Source: Paracoccaceae bacterium (lineage in GTDB: Bacteria; Pseudomonadota; Alphaproteobacteria; Rhodobacterales; Rhodobacteraceae). Taken from it: 13,963 nucleotides of DNA. The DNA lies in NCBI GenBank assembly GCA_002683355.1, contig NYTF01000039.1, positions 44,742 through 58,704 on the forward strand, written 5' to 3'. Under the pieces are notes generated by a model that was not told the DNA's origin, made no database searches, and was given only the letters and a program-made list of their open reading frames with translations. Numbering within the stretch: the first letter of the stretch is position 1; each line of letters starts with the position of its first letter. This document shows positions 1 to 7,848 of the stretch, one piece after another. The translations under genes and the position numbers were made by a program.

Positions 1-620
1 ACTGATCCTAAGTTATGAGTTGAAACCAATATTATTTTACCCTCATCCCTCATTTCACGTAGTAATTGTATAATTGCCTCTTCTGTTTGCACATCGACAC
101 CAGTAAATGGTTCATCAAGCAAAACCACCTGACCATTTTGTGCCAAGGCACGGGCTAAAAATACACGTTTACGTTGTCCGCCTGACAACTCTCCGATTTG
201 ATGATGGCGAAAATTAATCATATCCACCCGTTCTAAAGCACTGGTAACAGATTGGAGGTCTGCCTTTTTAGGATTCCTTAGAAAGCCCATGTGGCCATAT
301 CGGCCCATCATAACTACATCTTCAACCAAAACTGGGAAGCTCCAATCTACCTCTTCGGCTTGTGGTACGTAAGCTACAATATTCTTTTTTAATGCATTCT
401 TTACTGACATTCCTAAAATATTAATTTCACCCGTAGCAGGAGGAATAAATCCCATTAATGCCTTAAACAATGTAGACTTTCCCGCTCCATTTACGCCCAC
501 TAATGCTGTGATAGTTCCATTCGGTATTTCAAAACTGGCATTTCGCAGAGCGGTATGTCCGTTCCGATAAGTTACGGAGAGGTTTGTGGTGGTTATTCCA
601 GTACCTATATTACTTTCCAA
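1..620 (-). CDS. Mn/Fe (zinc-type) ABC transporter ATP-binding protein, 3' end beyond window
   Basis: This is the ATPase subunit of a metal-chelate ABC importer (SitB/MntB/ZnuC family), which powers uptake through a membrane permease not seen here. Visible in order are Walker A (GVNGAGKST), a Q-loop ([11 protein letters not shown]), the ABC signature (LSGGQRKR), Walker B ([12 protein letters not shown]) and the H-loop histidine (STHNLG) right at the window edge, so only the C-terminal tail is missing. The gene follows the metal receptor gene on the same strand, which points to Mn/Fe rather than another ligand. No ATG exists between an in-frame TAA and the conserved N-terminus. The chosen start is TTG at 620, with a weak AGCGAG upstream; a rarer ATT start a few codons earlier is possible. 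The family call is secure; the exact metal is inferred from the neighbour. Confidence 0.93.
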   Translation of the reverse strand, partial: MESNIGTGITTTNLSVTYRNGHTALRNASFEIPNGTITALVGVNGAGKSTLFKALMGFIPPATGEINILGMSVKNALKKNIVAYVPQAEEVDWSFPVLVEDVVMMGRYGHMGFLRNPKKADLQSVTSALERVDMINFRHHQIGELSGGQRKRVFLARALAQNGQVVLLDEPFTGVDVQTEEAIIQLLREMRDEGKIILVSTHNLGS

Positions 621-656
621 ATTAATAATCTCGCTATCTTTAAGTTAATGCTTAAG

Positions 657-1568
657 TCATTGGCTAGTTAGTGCGTCTACGATTGTTTCGGATGTGACGC
701 GTAAAAGATCCAAGTAAGTTGGAACAGGACCATCTGCTTCAGTTAGGCTATCAACATACAATACTCCACCATAAGCTGCGTTAGTCTCGCGAGCAACTTG
801 TAGAGCAGGCGCCTGAGACACAGTACTTTCGCAAAATATTGCGGGAATCTTGTTTTTACGTACTTTATCTATCACTTTGCGAACCTGTTGTGGGGTGCCT
901 TGAGAATCTGAGTTCATTGGCCATAGATAAAGTTCTTTCATTTTAAAATCACGAATCAAATAACTAAAGGCCCCCTCGCAAGTAACTAGCCAACGCTCTG
1001 TCTCTGGAACAAGCATAATTTTAGCTTTCAATGGCAAAAGTGTTTCTGAAATTTTATTTTTATAGATTTCCGAGTTGGTTTTATAAATTTCTGTATTGTC
1101 AGGATCGTGCATAATGAATGCATCTCTTATGTTGTTTACGTAAATAAGTGCGCTATTCAGGCTCATCCAAGCGTGAGGATTTGGCTTTCCAGTATATTCA
1201 CCCTCGGTGATACCCATTGGTGAAATACCATCGGTCAGTGTGGCGCTTGGTATCCCTGATAGGTTGGAGAAAAACTGCTGGAACCATAATTCTAAATTCA
1301 ATCCATTCCATAAAATTAAATCGGCATCTTGGGCTTTAATGATATCACGTGGGGTAGGTTGGTAACCATGAATTTCAGCACCTGCTTTGGTAATAGACTC
1401 TACTATTGCGGCGTCGCCAGCAACATTTCTTGCCATATCAGCAATCACCGTGAAGGTAGTAACGGCTTTAAACGTTTTTGCGTCAGCGGAGAGAGAACAG
1501 TTCATTATTAACACGATAACAAAAATGGATATTGGGGAAATAAGATTTAAAATTTCTTTTTTTATCAT
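657..1568 (-). CDS. sitA: Periplasmic Mn/Fe-binding protein of an ABC importer (SitA/MntA-like)
   Basis: This is the periplasmic receptor (cluster A-I substrate-binding protein) that delivers Mn2+ or Fe2+ to the ABC importer. It begins with a signal peptide: MIKKE, then a hydrophobic stretch, then a likely cleavage after SADA. The four metal ligands of the SitA/PsaA family are present: H67 (EIHGYQ), H132 (NPHAWM), E198 (TCEGAF) and D273 (YVDSL). The segments LYLWP..SDSQGTPQQV and GGVLYVDSL are characteristic of the SitA/MntA branch. There is no His-rich loop, which argues against ZnuA. A start at 1595 is open but coincides with the inferred transcription start; ATG 1568 gives a better signal peptide and has GGA nine bases upstream. 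The stop is 36 bp before the ATPase start, consistent with an operon. Regulation is probably by a Fur/Mur protein through the box at 1628-1646. Confidence 0.9.
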   Translation of the reverse strand: MIKKEILNLISPISIFVIVLIMNCSLSADAKTFKAVTTFTVIADMARNVAGDAAIVESITKAGAEIHGYQPTPRDIIKAQDADLILWNGLNLELWFQQFFSNLSGIPSATLTDGISPMGITEGEYTGKPNPHAWMSLNSALIYVNNIRDAFIMHDPDNTEIYKTNSEIYKNKISETLLPLKAKIMLVPETERWLVTCEGAFSYLIRDFKMKELYLWPMNSDSQGTPQQVRKVIDKVRKNKIPAIFCESTVSQAPALQVARETNAAYGGVLYVDSLTEADGPVPTYLDLLRVTSETIVDALTSQ

Positions 1569-1597
1569 AAACAGCATTCCAATTAAGTTATCCATAT

Positions 1598-1626
1598 TGG
1601 ATATTAGAGCGTTAAATCTTTGTCAA
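1598..1626 (-). promoter_or_regulatory. Probable promoter of the metal importer operon
   Basis: On the minus strand a perfect -35 TTGACA (1621-1626) is followed 17 bp later by TATCCA (1598-1603), a poor -10. Transcription would begin near 1591, at or past the ATG at 1595, which is why the later ATG at 1568 was chosen for the receptor gene. This is a motif match only. Confidence 0.45.
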
Positions 1627-1627
1627 T

Positions 1628-1646
1628 GAAAATGATAATCATTCTC
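1628..1646. promoter_or_regulatory. Fur/Mur-type metalloregulator box
   Basis: GAAAATGATAATCATTCTC matches 17 of 19 positions of the classical Fur box and contains the palindromic core ATGATAATCAT. It lies immediately upstream of the -35 hexamer of the metal importer operon. In alphaproteobacteria, Fur homologues often act as the manganese regulator Mur on sit genes, so metal-repressed control of the importer is the natural reading. An effect on the divergent flavoprotein gene is possible, because the two genes share this intergenic region. Confidence 0.8.
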
Positions 1647-1761
1647 AACTAGATAATTTATCGTATTCAAAATATAATAAAAATAAATTAATTCTATTTA
1701 TTTTTAAATATAGATTTATATATATATGATGATACATTGTAGGTTTTAAGGAAAAAACAAA

Positions 1762-3831
1762 GTGCGTGATCCGAAATACGATATTTTATTTGAACCTGTC
1801 AAAATAGGACCAGTTCAGACCCGAAATAGATTTTATCAAGTGCCACATTGTAGTGGGATGGGTTATCGTTATCCAAATGCAGAGGCACGCATGCGCGGAA
1901 TTAAAGCTGAAGGAGGTTGGGGTGTTGTATCAACGCAAGAGACAGAAATTCATCCATCATCTGACCTTTCAGCAGCAAACGAAGGACGCCTTTGGGATGA
2001 TAGTGATATTCCAAATTTAAAACTTATGTCTGATGCTGTTCATGCGCATGGTAGCTTAGCAGCAATACAATTGGTACACGGTGGAATCAATGCGCCTAAC
2101 CGATATTCGCGTCTTGCACCGATCTCGCCCTCCAATGGTGTTGTATCAAATGATGATCCTTATCAAGCGCGAGAGATGGATAAGGCCGATATCGCAACTT
2201 TCCGACAGTGGCATGTGGATGCAGCTAAGCGCGCAAAAAAAGCAGGTTTTGATATCATTTATGTTTATGCTGGTCACGATATGACCTTGTTGCAGCATTT
2301 TTTGCTAGCCCGCCATAACCATCGATCTGATGAATACGGTGGTTCTTTTGAAAACCGCCTGAGATTATTCAGGGAAGTTATTGAGGATACAAAGGAAGCG
2401 GTTGGTGATACTTGTGCTATAGCCGTTCGTTTGGCTGTTGATGAATTAATGGGCTCGGACGGCTTTCGTTGTGAAGTAGAGGGCAAGGACATTATTGAAG
2501 CGCTTGCTGACGAACCTGACTTGTGGGATGTGAACATATCAGACTGGTCTAACGACAGTCAAACATCACGATTTGCCAAGGAAGGTTATCAAGAACCGTA
2601 TACAGCCTTTGTAAAATCAATAACTACTAAACCAGTAGTTGGTGTGGGACGCTACACATCTCCAGACAAGATGGTGGAATTGATTAATAAAAATCATTTG
2701 GATTTAATTGGCGCGGCAAGGCCATCAATTGCTGATCCGTTCTTACCACTAAAAATTAGCGAAGGTCGTTTAGAAGATATTAGAGAATGCATTGGTTGTA
2801 ATATCTGCGTCTCAGGCGATAACACCAATAGTCCTATGCGCTGTACTCAAAATCCTACGGTTGGAGAGGAGTGGAGACGCAATTGGCATCCTGAAAGAAT
2901 TCAAAAAGTACGTATTCCAAAAAAATATTTGATTGTCGGTGGAGGTCCATCAGGTCTTGAGGCTGCTTCTTCCTTAATAAAAAGTGGAAATGATGTTATT
3001 TTGGCTGATGCTTCTGATTATTGGGGTGGGAGAGTAACTCTTGAAAGTAAGCTGCCTGGATTGGCTGAATGGTCCCGTGTGCGAGATTGGAGAATCTGGC
3101 AACTTCAGCAAGTCCCAAATGCAGAGTTATATCTAAAAAGTAAATTAACTTCAGAAGACTTATTAAGTTATGGAGTCGAAAATATTGTTTTAGCCACAGG
3201 TGCATCATGGCGTGCAGATGGTGTTGGCCGGATACATCGGGCTCCTTTAAAATATTTAAATTCTAACAGAATTCTTACTCCTGATGATGTTATGGCTGGT
3301 AAGCTTTTAGATGATATGTCAAAAGGTCCAATCGTTATTTTTGATGATGATAGATTTTATATGGGAAGTGTTTTAGCTGAAGTGGCGGTAAAAACAGGTA
3401 GGAAAGTTGTTTTTATTTCTTCGACTCCGACTGTGTCAGCATGGTCTGAAAATACTCTAGAACAAAGTCGCATTCAGAGTAAATTGATGAATTTAAACAT
3501 TGAGATAATTACTTCGCATAAGCTTTGTAATCACCAAGATAAACAGTTGTCTATTTCGTGTTTATTTACGGAGAAAATTTTGCAGATAGAGTGTGAAACT
3601 CTGATATTAGTAACTTCACGAATCCCAAATGATATACTATGGCGCGAGCTTTCTACAAAGAAAGACACTTGGAAAGATATGGGCATAGAAACTGTAACGC
3701 GCATTGGAGATTGTTTACAGCCTGGATTGATTGCTATGGCGGTTCAATCTGGTCATAAATTTGTGAGAGCTGTTGAAGAGCAGCAAGAAGATTTATTTAA
3801 GCGGGAGGATCAAAACTATCCGCGTAATTGA
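1762..3831 (+). CDS. Trimethylamine dehydrogenase-family iron-sulfur flavoprotein, substrate unknown
   Basis: This is a three-domain TMADH/dimethylamine/histamine dehydrogenase-family oxidoreductase, 689 aa versus about 729 for TMADH. Residues 1-340 form an Old-Yellow-Enzyme barrel. NRFYQVPHC places C30 exactly where TMADH attaches 6-S-cysteinyl FMN, and the catalytic Tyr/His pair (VYAGH) is present. C343, C346, C349 and C361 form the 4Fe-4S site (CIGCNIC...C). A Rossmann motif GGGPSG begins at residue 393. The start is GTG, with AAGGA nine bases upstream. By alignment from memory, TMADH Tyr60 is Glu60 here and Trp355 is absent, so trimethylamine is an unlikely substrate. Family members oxidatively N-demethylate or deaminate amines and pass electrons to an electron-transfer flavoprotein. 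The gene is divergent from the metal importer and convergent with the demethylase operon. The family is certain; the substrate is not. Confidence 0.9.
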   Translation: MRDPKYDILFEPVKIGPVQTRNRFYQVPHCSGMGYRYPNAEARMRGIKAEGGWGVVSTQETEIHPSSDLSAANEGRLWDDSDIPNLKLMSDAVHAHGSLAAIQLVHGGINAPNRYSRLAPISPSNGVVSNDDPYQAREMDKADIATFRQWHVDAAKRAKKAGFDIIYVYAGHDMTLLQHFLLARHNHRSDEYGGSFENRLRLFREVIEDTKEAVGDTCAIAVRLAVDELMGSDGFRCEVEGKDIIEALADEPDLWDVNISDWSNDSQTSRFAKEGYQEPYTAFVKSITTKPVVGVGRYTSPDKMVELINKNHLDLIGAARPSIADPFLPLKISEGRLEDIRECIGCNICVSGDNTNSPMRCTQNPTVGEEWRRNWHPERIQKVRIPKKYLIVGGGPSGLEAASSLIKSGNDVILADASDYWGGRVTLESKLPGLAEWSRVRDWRIWQLQQVPNAELYLKSKLTSEDLLSYGVENIVLATGASWRADGVGRIHRAPLKYLNSNRILTPDDVMAGKLLDDMSKGPIVIFDDDRFYMGSVLAEVAVKTGRKVVFISSTPTVSAWSENTLEQSRIQSKLMNLNIEIITSHKLCNHQDKQLSISCLFTEKILQIECETLILVTSRIPNDILWRELSTKKDTWKDMGIETVTRIGDCLQPGLIAMAVQSGHKFVRAVEEQQEDLFKREDQNYPRN

Positions 3832-3836
3832 TTTAA

Positions 3837-4457
3837 TCACTTAATATTAAATTTAAACCAGCAGTATATAAATTGCTGAGACGTATTAAAAGGTGTTTGA
3901 TGATACTCAATTTTACTTCCTAGTATTTGAAAATCATCACCTAATTCAGCATGTAACGTAGTTTTGTCATATTTCATTGTATTTAGGCCACTACACTTAT
4001 CAGGACCATCTGGGCCAAAAGTAGCTATTATCGCGATACCATTTTTTTTCAGACTTCGTTTTAAATTTTGAACATATTTATTGCGTTGAGATTCTTCAGT
4101 TAAGAAGTGAAAAACTGCTCGATCATGCCATAAGTCGTATAAATTTTCTTGAACAGTAATTTTTGAAATATCACCAAATATTGTTGATATTGAAATTGGC
4201 GAATTGCCAAGCCTTCTTAAAGTTTGACTGATTGCTTCCTCAGAAACATCCAGTAAAGTTAGTTTTTTATATCCTAGCGCGCAGAGGTCATCAACCAACG
4301 TGGATCTCCCTGACCCAATATCAATTATAGAATTGTCTTTTTGTGAGCAGTTATTTTCTATTAGTTCAAGAGATGTATCTAACCGGTCGGCGTACCAGCT
4401 TACAGCATCAAAATTTTTTGATTTGTAAACATTGTTCCAGAAATCACTTTTATTCAT
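3837..4457 (-). CDS. Class I SAM-dependent methyltransferase, small orphan family
   Basis: This is a 206-aa Rossmann-fold methyltransferase. Motif I IDIGSGRST (about residues 45-53) binds SAM, an acidic loop LLDVSEEA follows (about 68-75), and the family-typical WHDRAVFHFLT and FGPDGPDKCSGL segments are present. Proteins with this pattern are common in proteobacteria and usually annotated only as SAM-dependent methyltransferase; I know no established substrate. It is the last gene of the minus-strand cluster, nine bases after the crotonase 2 stop, with AAGG as a ribosome binding site. Its stop lies 5 bp from the stop of the convergent flavoprotein gene. A methyltransferase in an operon headed by a demethylase is notable: it could modify the pathway's substrate or product, or be a passenger. 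Confidence 0.85.
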   Translation of the reverse strand: MNKSDFWNNVYKSKNFDAVSWYADRLDTSLELIENNCSQKDNSIIDIGSGRSTLVDDLCALGYKKLTLLDVSEEAISQTLRRLGNSPISISTIFGDISKITVQENLYDLWHDRAVFHFLTEESQRNKYVQNLKRSLKKNGIAIIATFGPDGPDKCSGLNTMKYDKTTLHAELGDDFQILGSKIEYHQTPFNTSQQFIYCWFKFNIK

Positions 4458-4466
4458 AATAAAACC

Positions 4467-5318
4467 TTAACCTGATTTAATTGGCGTGTTTGATGTCCAA
4501 TCAAATAATCCATTATCCCGCTCACTTACGGCTGTTTTCCAACCTTCCTGTTCAACACGTGTTTTGAAATTAACGCCTTCTGGCGAATGACGTGCTATCC
4601 CGTCAAAAACTGTAGCTAAACGTTGTGTCTGATTAATTTGGGCTTCTATAGCAGAGTTTATTACCATTTTATGCATAGCAAGCTGATTAATGGGGACCGA
4701 AGCCATTCTGCTTGCTAATTTTTCAACTTCCTCGTCAAGTTTATTCTCGGGTACTGCATTTAAAACAAGGCCGATTTCTGCAGCTTCTTTTCCAGTAATT
4801 TTATCACCAGTGAACATCATTTTTTTTGCTTTTTCTGGACCTAATCGATGAACCCACATTGCTGTTGTTGGACAGCCCCAGACTCGAGAAGGCATATAGC
4901 CAATTTGGGCATTTTCTCCCATAATCACAAGATCAGAACAAAGTGCAATATCTGATCCGCCAGCAACTGCAAAACCATGGATTTTACAGATTACGGGTTT
5001 CATTGCTCGAAAAAGTGACATGAAGCCCTGGGTGTTAGCCCAAAAAATTTGGAAGTCTTGCATTGGATCCCATGGTATTTCTTGAATTCCTTTATTGGGC
5101 CCTTTGTTTGCTGCATAATGGCTTAAATCATAGCCTGCACAAAAAGCTTTACCTGCTCCTGACAAGACCATTAGATGTATATCGCGGTCGGTATCTGCTT
5201 TAAGAACTGCCTCGGCAAGCTCATGGGGCATACTTTCATCAATTGCATTCAAAACCTCTGGGCGATTTAAAGTTATTCGTCCAATTCGACCGTCTTTTTC
5301 ATATAGAACTTTTGCCAT
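4467..5318 (-). CDS. Crotonase (enoyl-CoA hydratase/isomerase) superfamily protein 2
   Basis: This 283-aa crotonase-fold protein probably acts on an acyl-CoA thioester made by a neighbouring ligase. The oxyanion-hole segments are present: KAFCAGYDL (about 57-65) and HGFAVAGGSDIAL (about 114-126). At the two positions where classical enoyl-CoA hydratases carry catalytic Glu144 and Glu164 (rat numbering), it has D123 (GGSDI) and S144 (MPSRVWG), so simple hydration cannot be assumed. It is clearly from a different subfamily than crotonase 1, so the two are not recent duplicates. ATG at 5318 follows TGGAAAAACC, a usable ribosome binding site. It is separated from the upstream ligase by 141 bp, unlike the rest of the operon, and may have its own promoter. 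Specificity is unknown. Confidence 0.88.
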   Translation of the reverse strand: MAKVLYEKDGRIGRITLNRPEVLNAIDESMPHELAEAVLKADTDRDIHLMVLSGAGKAFCAGYDLSHYAANKGPNKGIQEIPWDPMQDFQIFWANTQGFMSLFRAMKPVICKIHGFAVAGGSDIALCSDLVIMGENAQIGYMPSRVWGCPTTAMWVHRLGPEKAKKMMFTGDKITGKEAAEIGLVLNAVPENKLDEEVEKLASRMASVPINQLAMHKMVINSAIEAQINQTQRLATVFDGIARHSPEGVNFKTRVEQEGWKTAVSERDNGLFDWTSNTPIKSG

Positions 5319-5459
5319 TGGTTTTTCCAGTCAAAGAGTTGAAAGCGCATAAGTAACTACTTAAAATAATATTCTTTTGATATAATACTGAAGCGTTTTT
5401 ACTATGTTGTCAAAATCCTTTTGATTATCTTAAAATATATATTCTAAAAGTCTGGCTTA
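5319..5459 (-). promoter_or_regulatory. Intra-cluster AT-rich gap, possible internal promoter
   Basis: This is the only sizeable gap in the six-gene minus-strand cluster. On the minus strand it contains a TTGACA (5408-5413) overlapping a perfect dyad TCAAAA-TCC-TTTTGA (5410-5424, written on the plus strand). A TATTAT lies at 5382-5387, but the 20-bp spacer is longer than ideal for sigma-70. No terminator-like hairpin with a T run is visible. It may be a weak internal promoter with an operator, or simply leader sequence. Confidence 0.3.
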
Positions 5460-7064
5460 TTATATAATGGGATATTTACCTGTAATATAATCTTCCTTTA
5501 ACTTAAATTTTTGTATTTTACCTGACCCCGTGAGAGGAAAATGATCGACTCTTACCCAGACGTTTGGGGTTTTCTGAGGAGATATGTTTGCGCGACAATG
5601 GGCGTGTAGGGTGGCCTTGTCGATTGGCTTTTTACTACGAATGAAAGCGCCAATAACCTCGCCCCATTTCTCATCTGGCAGGCCGACCACCGCAACCTCG
5701 GCTACGTCGGGGTGTTCTAGCAGGCAGTTCTCGATTTCTTTTGGGAAATGGTTCTCGCCTCCTCGGATTATCATCTCTTTTACTCGGCCAGTTATAGTGA
5801 CATAACCACGTGCATCCATTTGGCCTAGATCGCCAGTATGCAACCAACCCTTTGCGTCGATAGTCTCGGACGTTGCTTTGGGATTGTCATTGTAACCCAG
5901 CATGACAGATGGACCACGGGTGCAGATTTCGCCTACGATGCCAATATCTACTGTTTGATTGTTGTCTACACTGCGAATGGAAACCTCAGTTTGCGATACT
6001 GGTTGCCCAGCTGTATTGCAAATATCATCGATATTGTCGTTAATGTGATGCAGGGTAATAACTGGGCAGTTTTCGGTTTGCCCGTATACCGTTGAAAAAC
6101 CAGTACCCATAATTGAGCGAACTCTTCTCACCAATTCTGGTGCGACTGTCGAGCCACCACAATTTACTAAGTTAAGAGCAGATAAGTCACGTGGAAGGGC
6201 TTCCTGTTTGTCTACTAGGGCAATAACCATAGTAGGAACTCCAAGGACTATATTTGCATTATACATTTCTAGTTTGTCGAGCACATTGTCCGGATCAAAA
6301 AAGCTGAACAACAGCATTCGACAGCCAGCCTGTAGGCATCCTAAAGTAATCATTCCGCAGCCAGCCGTGTGGAACATTGGCATAATATTGGCCCAGGTCG
6401 TCCCCGGTGTTGTCCCGCAACGGCGTGCATAGTATCGAGCATTATTAACCAACCCAAGATGACTTAGGACTGCTCCCTTTGGAAACCCTGTGGTCCCACT
6501 CGTGTATTGAATCATAGCCGCATCATTCGGTGATACAGTAGGTAAGACTAACTGATTTGGACCTTCTGCAAAAAGTGCGCCGCTTTCGAGGTCGGTAACT
6601 TCGCGGATCTTTTCAACATTTGCTGCAACATCATTACCGATTTTTCCCATGGGGTTTCCACGAAAGTTCTCAACTTGAAACAGACCAACTGCTCCAGATT
6701 GTTTTAAAACGTAGGCGAGTTCTTGGGCTTGAAACGCCGGATTTGCGGTAACCATTACTAGACCAGACAATGCGCAGGCGTATTCCATCAATACCCACTC
6801 AGGATTATTTGGAGACCATACGACGACTCGTTCACCTGGTACGAAACGAGTTATAAGTGCATTAGCTAAACGCTCGGCATCGGATAGAAGTTCTGCATAG
6901 GTCCAGCATCTGCCCTGATTGCCGTCCTGTGTGATTTCTACCAAAGCTTCTGCTTTTGGTCTCTGCCTTGCAATTTCTCTTAACAATTCTCCAATAGAGA
7001 TGTTGTTCTGGTCGATATCAGATTGGGCTGGGACATAGGACGATTTGAGTTTTAATTCATACAT
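5460..7064 (-). CDS. AMP-forming acyl-CoA synthetase 2
   Basis: This 534-aa member of the adenylate-forming ligase superfamily activates a carboxylic acid with ATP and joins it to CoA. Motifs in order are the phosphate loop YTSGTTGFPKG (about 187-198), YGQTE (about 327-331), GWLHTGD (about 406-412), the hinge and A8 region GRVKEMIIRGGENHFPKEIE, and the C-terminal catalytic lysine K516 in TGSGKIQK. All catalytic positions look intact and the length is normal. It is clearly paralogous to acyl-CoA synthetase 1, with about 60% identity by eye over residues 51-140. Its ATG overlaps the crotonase 1 stop by eight bases (ATGTATGA), with AGGAGG inside the end of that gene, indicating translational coupling. 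The acid substrate is unknown; medium-chain or aryl acids are both possible. Confidence 0.92.
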   Translation of the reverse strand: MYELKLKSSYVPAQSDIDQNNISIGELLREIARQRPKAEALVEITQDGNQGRCWTYAELLSDAERLANALITRFVPGERVVVWSPNNPEWVLMEYACALSGLVMVTANPAFQAQELAYVLKQSGAVGLFQVENFRGNPMGKIGNDVAANVEKIREVTDLESGALFAEGPNQLVLPTVSPNDAAMIQYTSGTTGFPKGAVLSHLGLVNNARYYARRCGTTPGTTWANIMPMFHTAGCGMITLGCLQAGCRMLLFSFFDPDNVLDKLEMYNANIVLGVPTMVIALVDKQEALPRDLSALNLVNCGGSTVAPELVRRVRSIMGTGFSTVYGQTENCPVITLHHINDNIDDICNTAGQPVSQTEVSIRSVDNNQTVDIGIVGEICTRGPSVMLGYNDNPKATSETIDAKGWLHTGDLGQMDARGYVTITGRVKEMIIRGGENHFPKEIENCLLEHPDVAEVAVVGLPDEKWGEVIGAFIRSKKPIDKATLHAHCRANISPQKTPNVWVRVDHFPLTGSGKIQKFKLKEDYITGKYPII

Positions 7065-7848
7065 CGCTAAAATTGCCTCCTCGACCTTTGCCGTTTACAA
7101 AGCGATCAGCTCCTTGAATACCTCGCGTAACTTCAGTTTTGCTAATTTCCCATTCTTGTTTTAGAGCTGAGCGCAGTGTTAATGCATGTTGGTTACGAGT
7201 AGACTTGCGATCAGCTTGCATACAGCTTTGAGGGAAACGCGCGATATCATGTGCCAAGGCTTCGGCCTTTTTGCGTGCTTTGCCCTCTGCTACGACATAT
7301 TCGCATAGGCCAATTCTTAGGGCTTCTTCTGCATCGACGCGCCGACCAGTTAATATCAAATCAAGGGCGCGACCTTCGCCTACCAAACGGGGTAATCGAA
7401 CTGTACCGCCATCGATCAGTGGTATTCCCCAACGGCGGCAGTAGATCCCCATAAAGGCTGTTTCTTCCATAACGCGTATATCACACCAAAGTGCGAGTTC
7501 CATACCGCCAGCAACAGCAGGTCCTGAAACGGCGGCTATAACAGGTTTAGACAATTCAAGCCGACTTGGCCCCATAGCTGCCATAGGAAGTTCGCCATCT
7601 TCTGGAAAATCATAAGGATCGAGTGCCTCTGCACCTGCCAGTGAAGCTGCATGTTTCAAATCCCAACCTGCGCAGAAGGCCCCACCTTCTCCCCAAAATA
7701 CCGCAACTTTTGCTGTGACATCTGCATCAAACGATTGAAATGCCTCAAAAAGTGCTTCTGCGCTTTCAGGATCCATTGCGTTGCGTGCTTCTGCGCGCGA
7801 GTGAATAATAGTCCAGATTGAGCCGTTTTTTTCGATGCGGACACTCAT
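7057..7848 (-). CDS. Crotonase (enoyl-CoA hydratase/isomerase) superfamily protein 1
   Basis: This is a 263-aa crotonase-fold enzyme acting on a CoA thioester. Oxyanion-hole segments are GAFCAGWDL (about 56-64) and SGPAVAGGMELAL (about 108-120). E117 in GGMEL occupies the position of rat Glu144, but the second catalytic glutamate position is C137 within YCRRWGIPLIDGG. That CRRWG..LIDGGT block marks a common, poorly characterised crotonase subfamily. It sits between the two ligases, overlapping the upstream ligase stop by four bases (ATGA) and the downstream ligase start by eight, so the three are almost certainly made together. Its base composition looks more GC-rich than the flanking genes. 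It could be a hydratase, isomerase, hydrolase or lyase; this is not decided by sequence. Confidence 0.9.
   Translation of the reverse strand: MSVRIEKNGSIWTIIHSRAEARNAMDPESAEALFEAFQSFDADVTAKVAVFWGEGGAFCAGWDLKHAASLAGAEALDPYDFPEDGELPMAAMGPSRLELSKPVIAAVSGPAVAGGMELALWCDIRVMEETAFMGIYCRRWGIPLIDGGTVRLPRLVGEGRALDLILTGRRVDAEEALRIGLCEYVVAEGKARKKAEALAHDIARFPQSCMQADRKSTRNQHALTLRSALKQEWEISKTEVTRGIQGADRFVNGKGRGGNFSDV

Noticed and set aside
1650..1750. AT-rich stretch as replication origin or attachment site
   Set aside because: No iterated DnaA boxes, direct repeats or tRNA; ordinary divergent promoter DNA.
1762..3831. Trimethylamine dehydrogenase proper
   Set aside because: Substrate-binding aromatic residues Tyr60 and Trp355 are not conserved.
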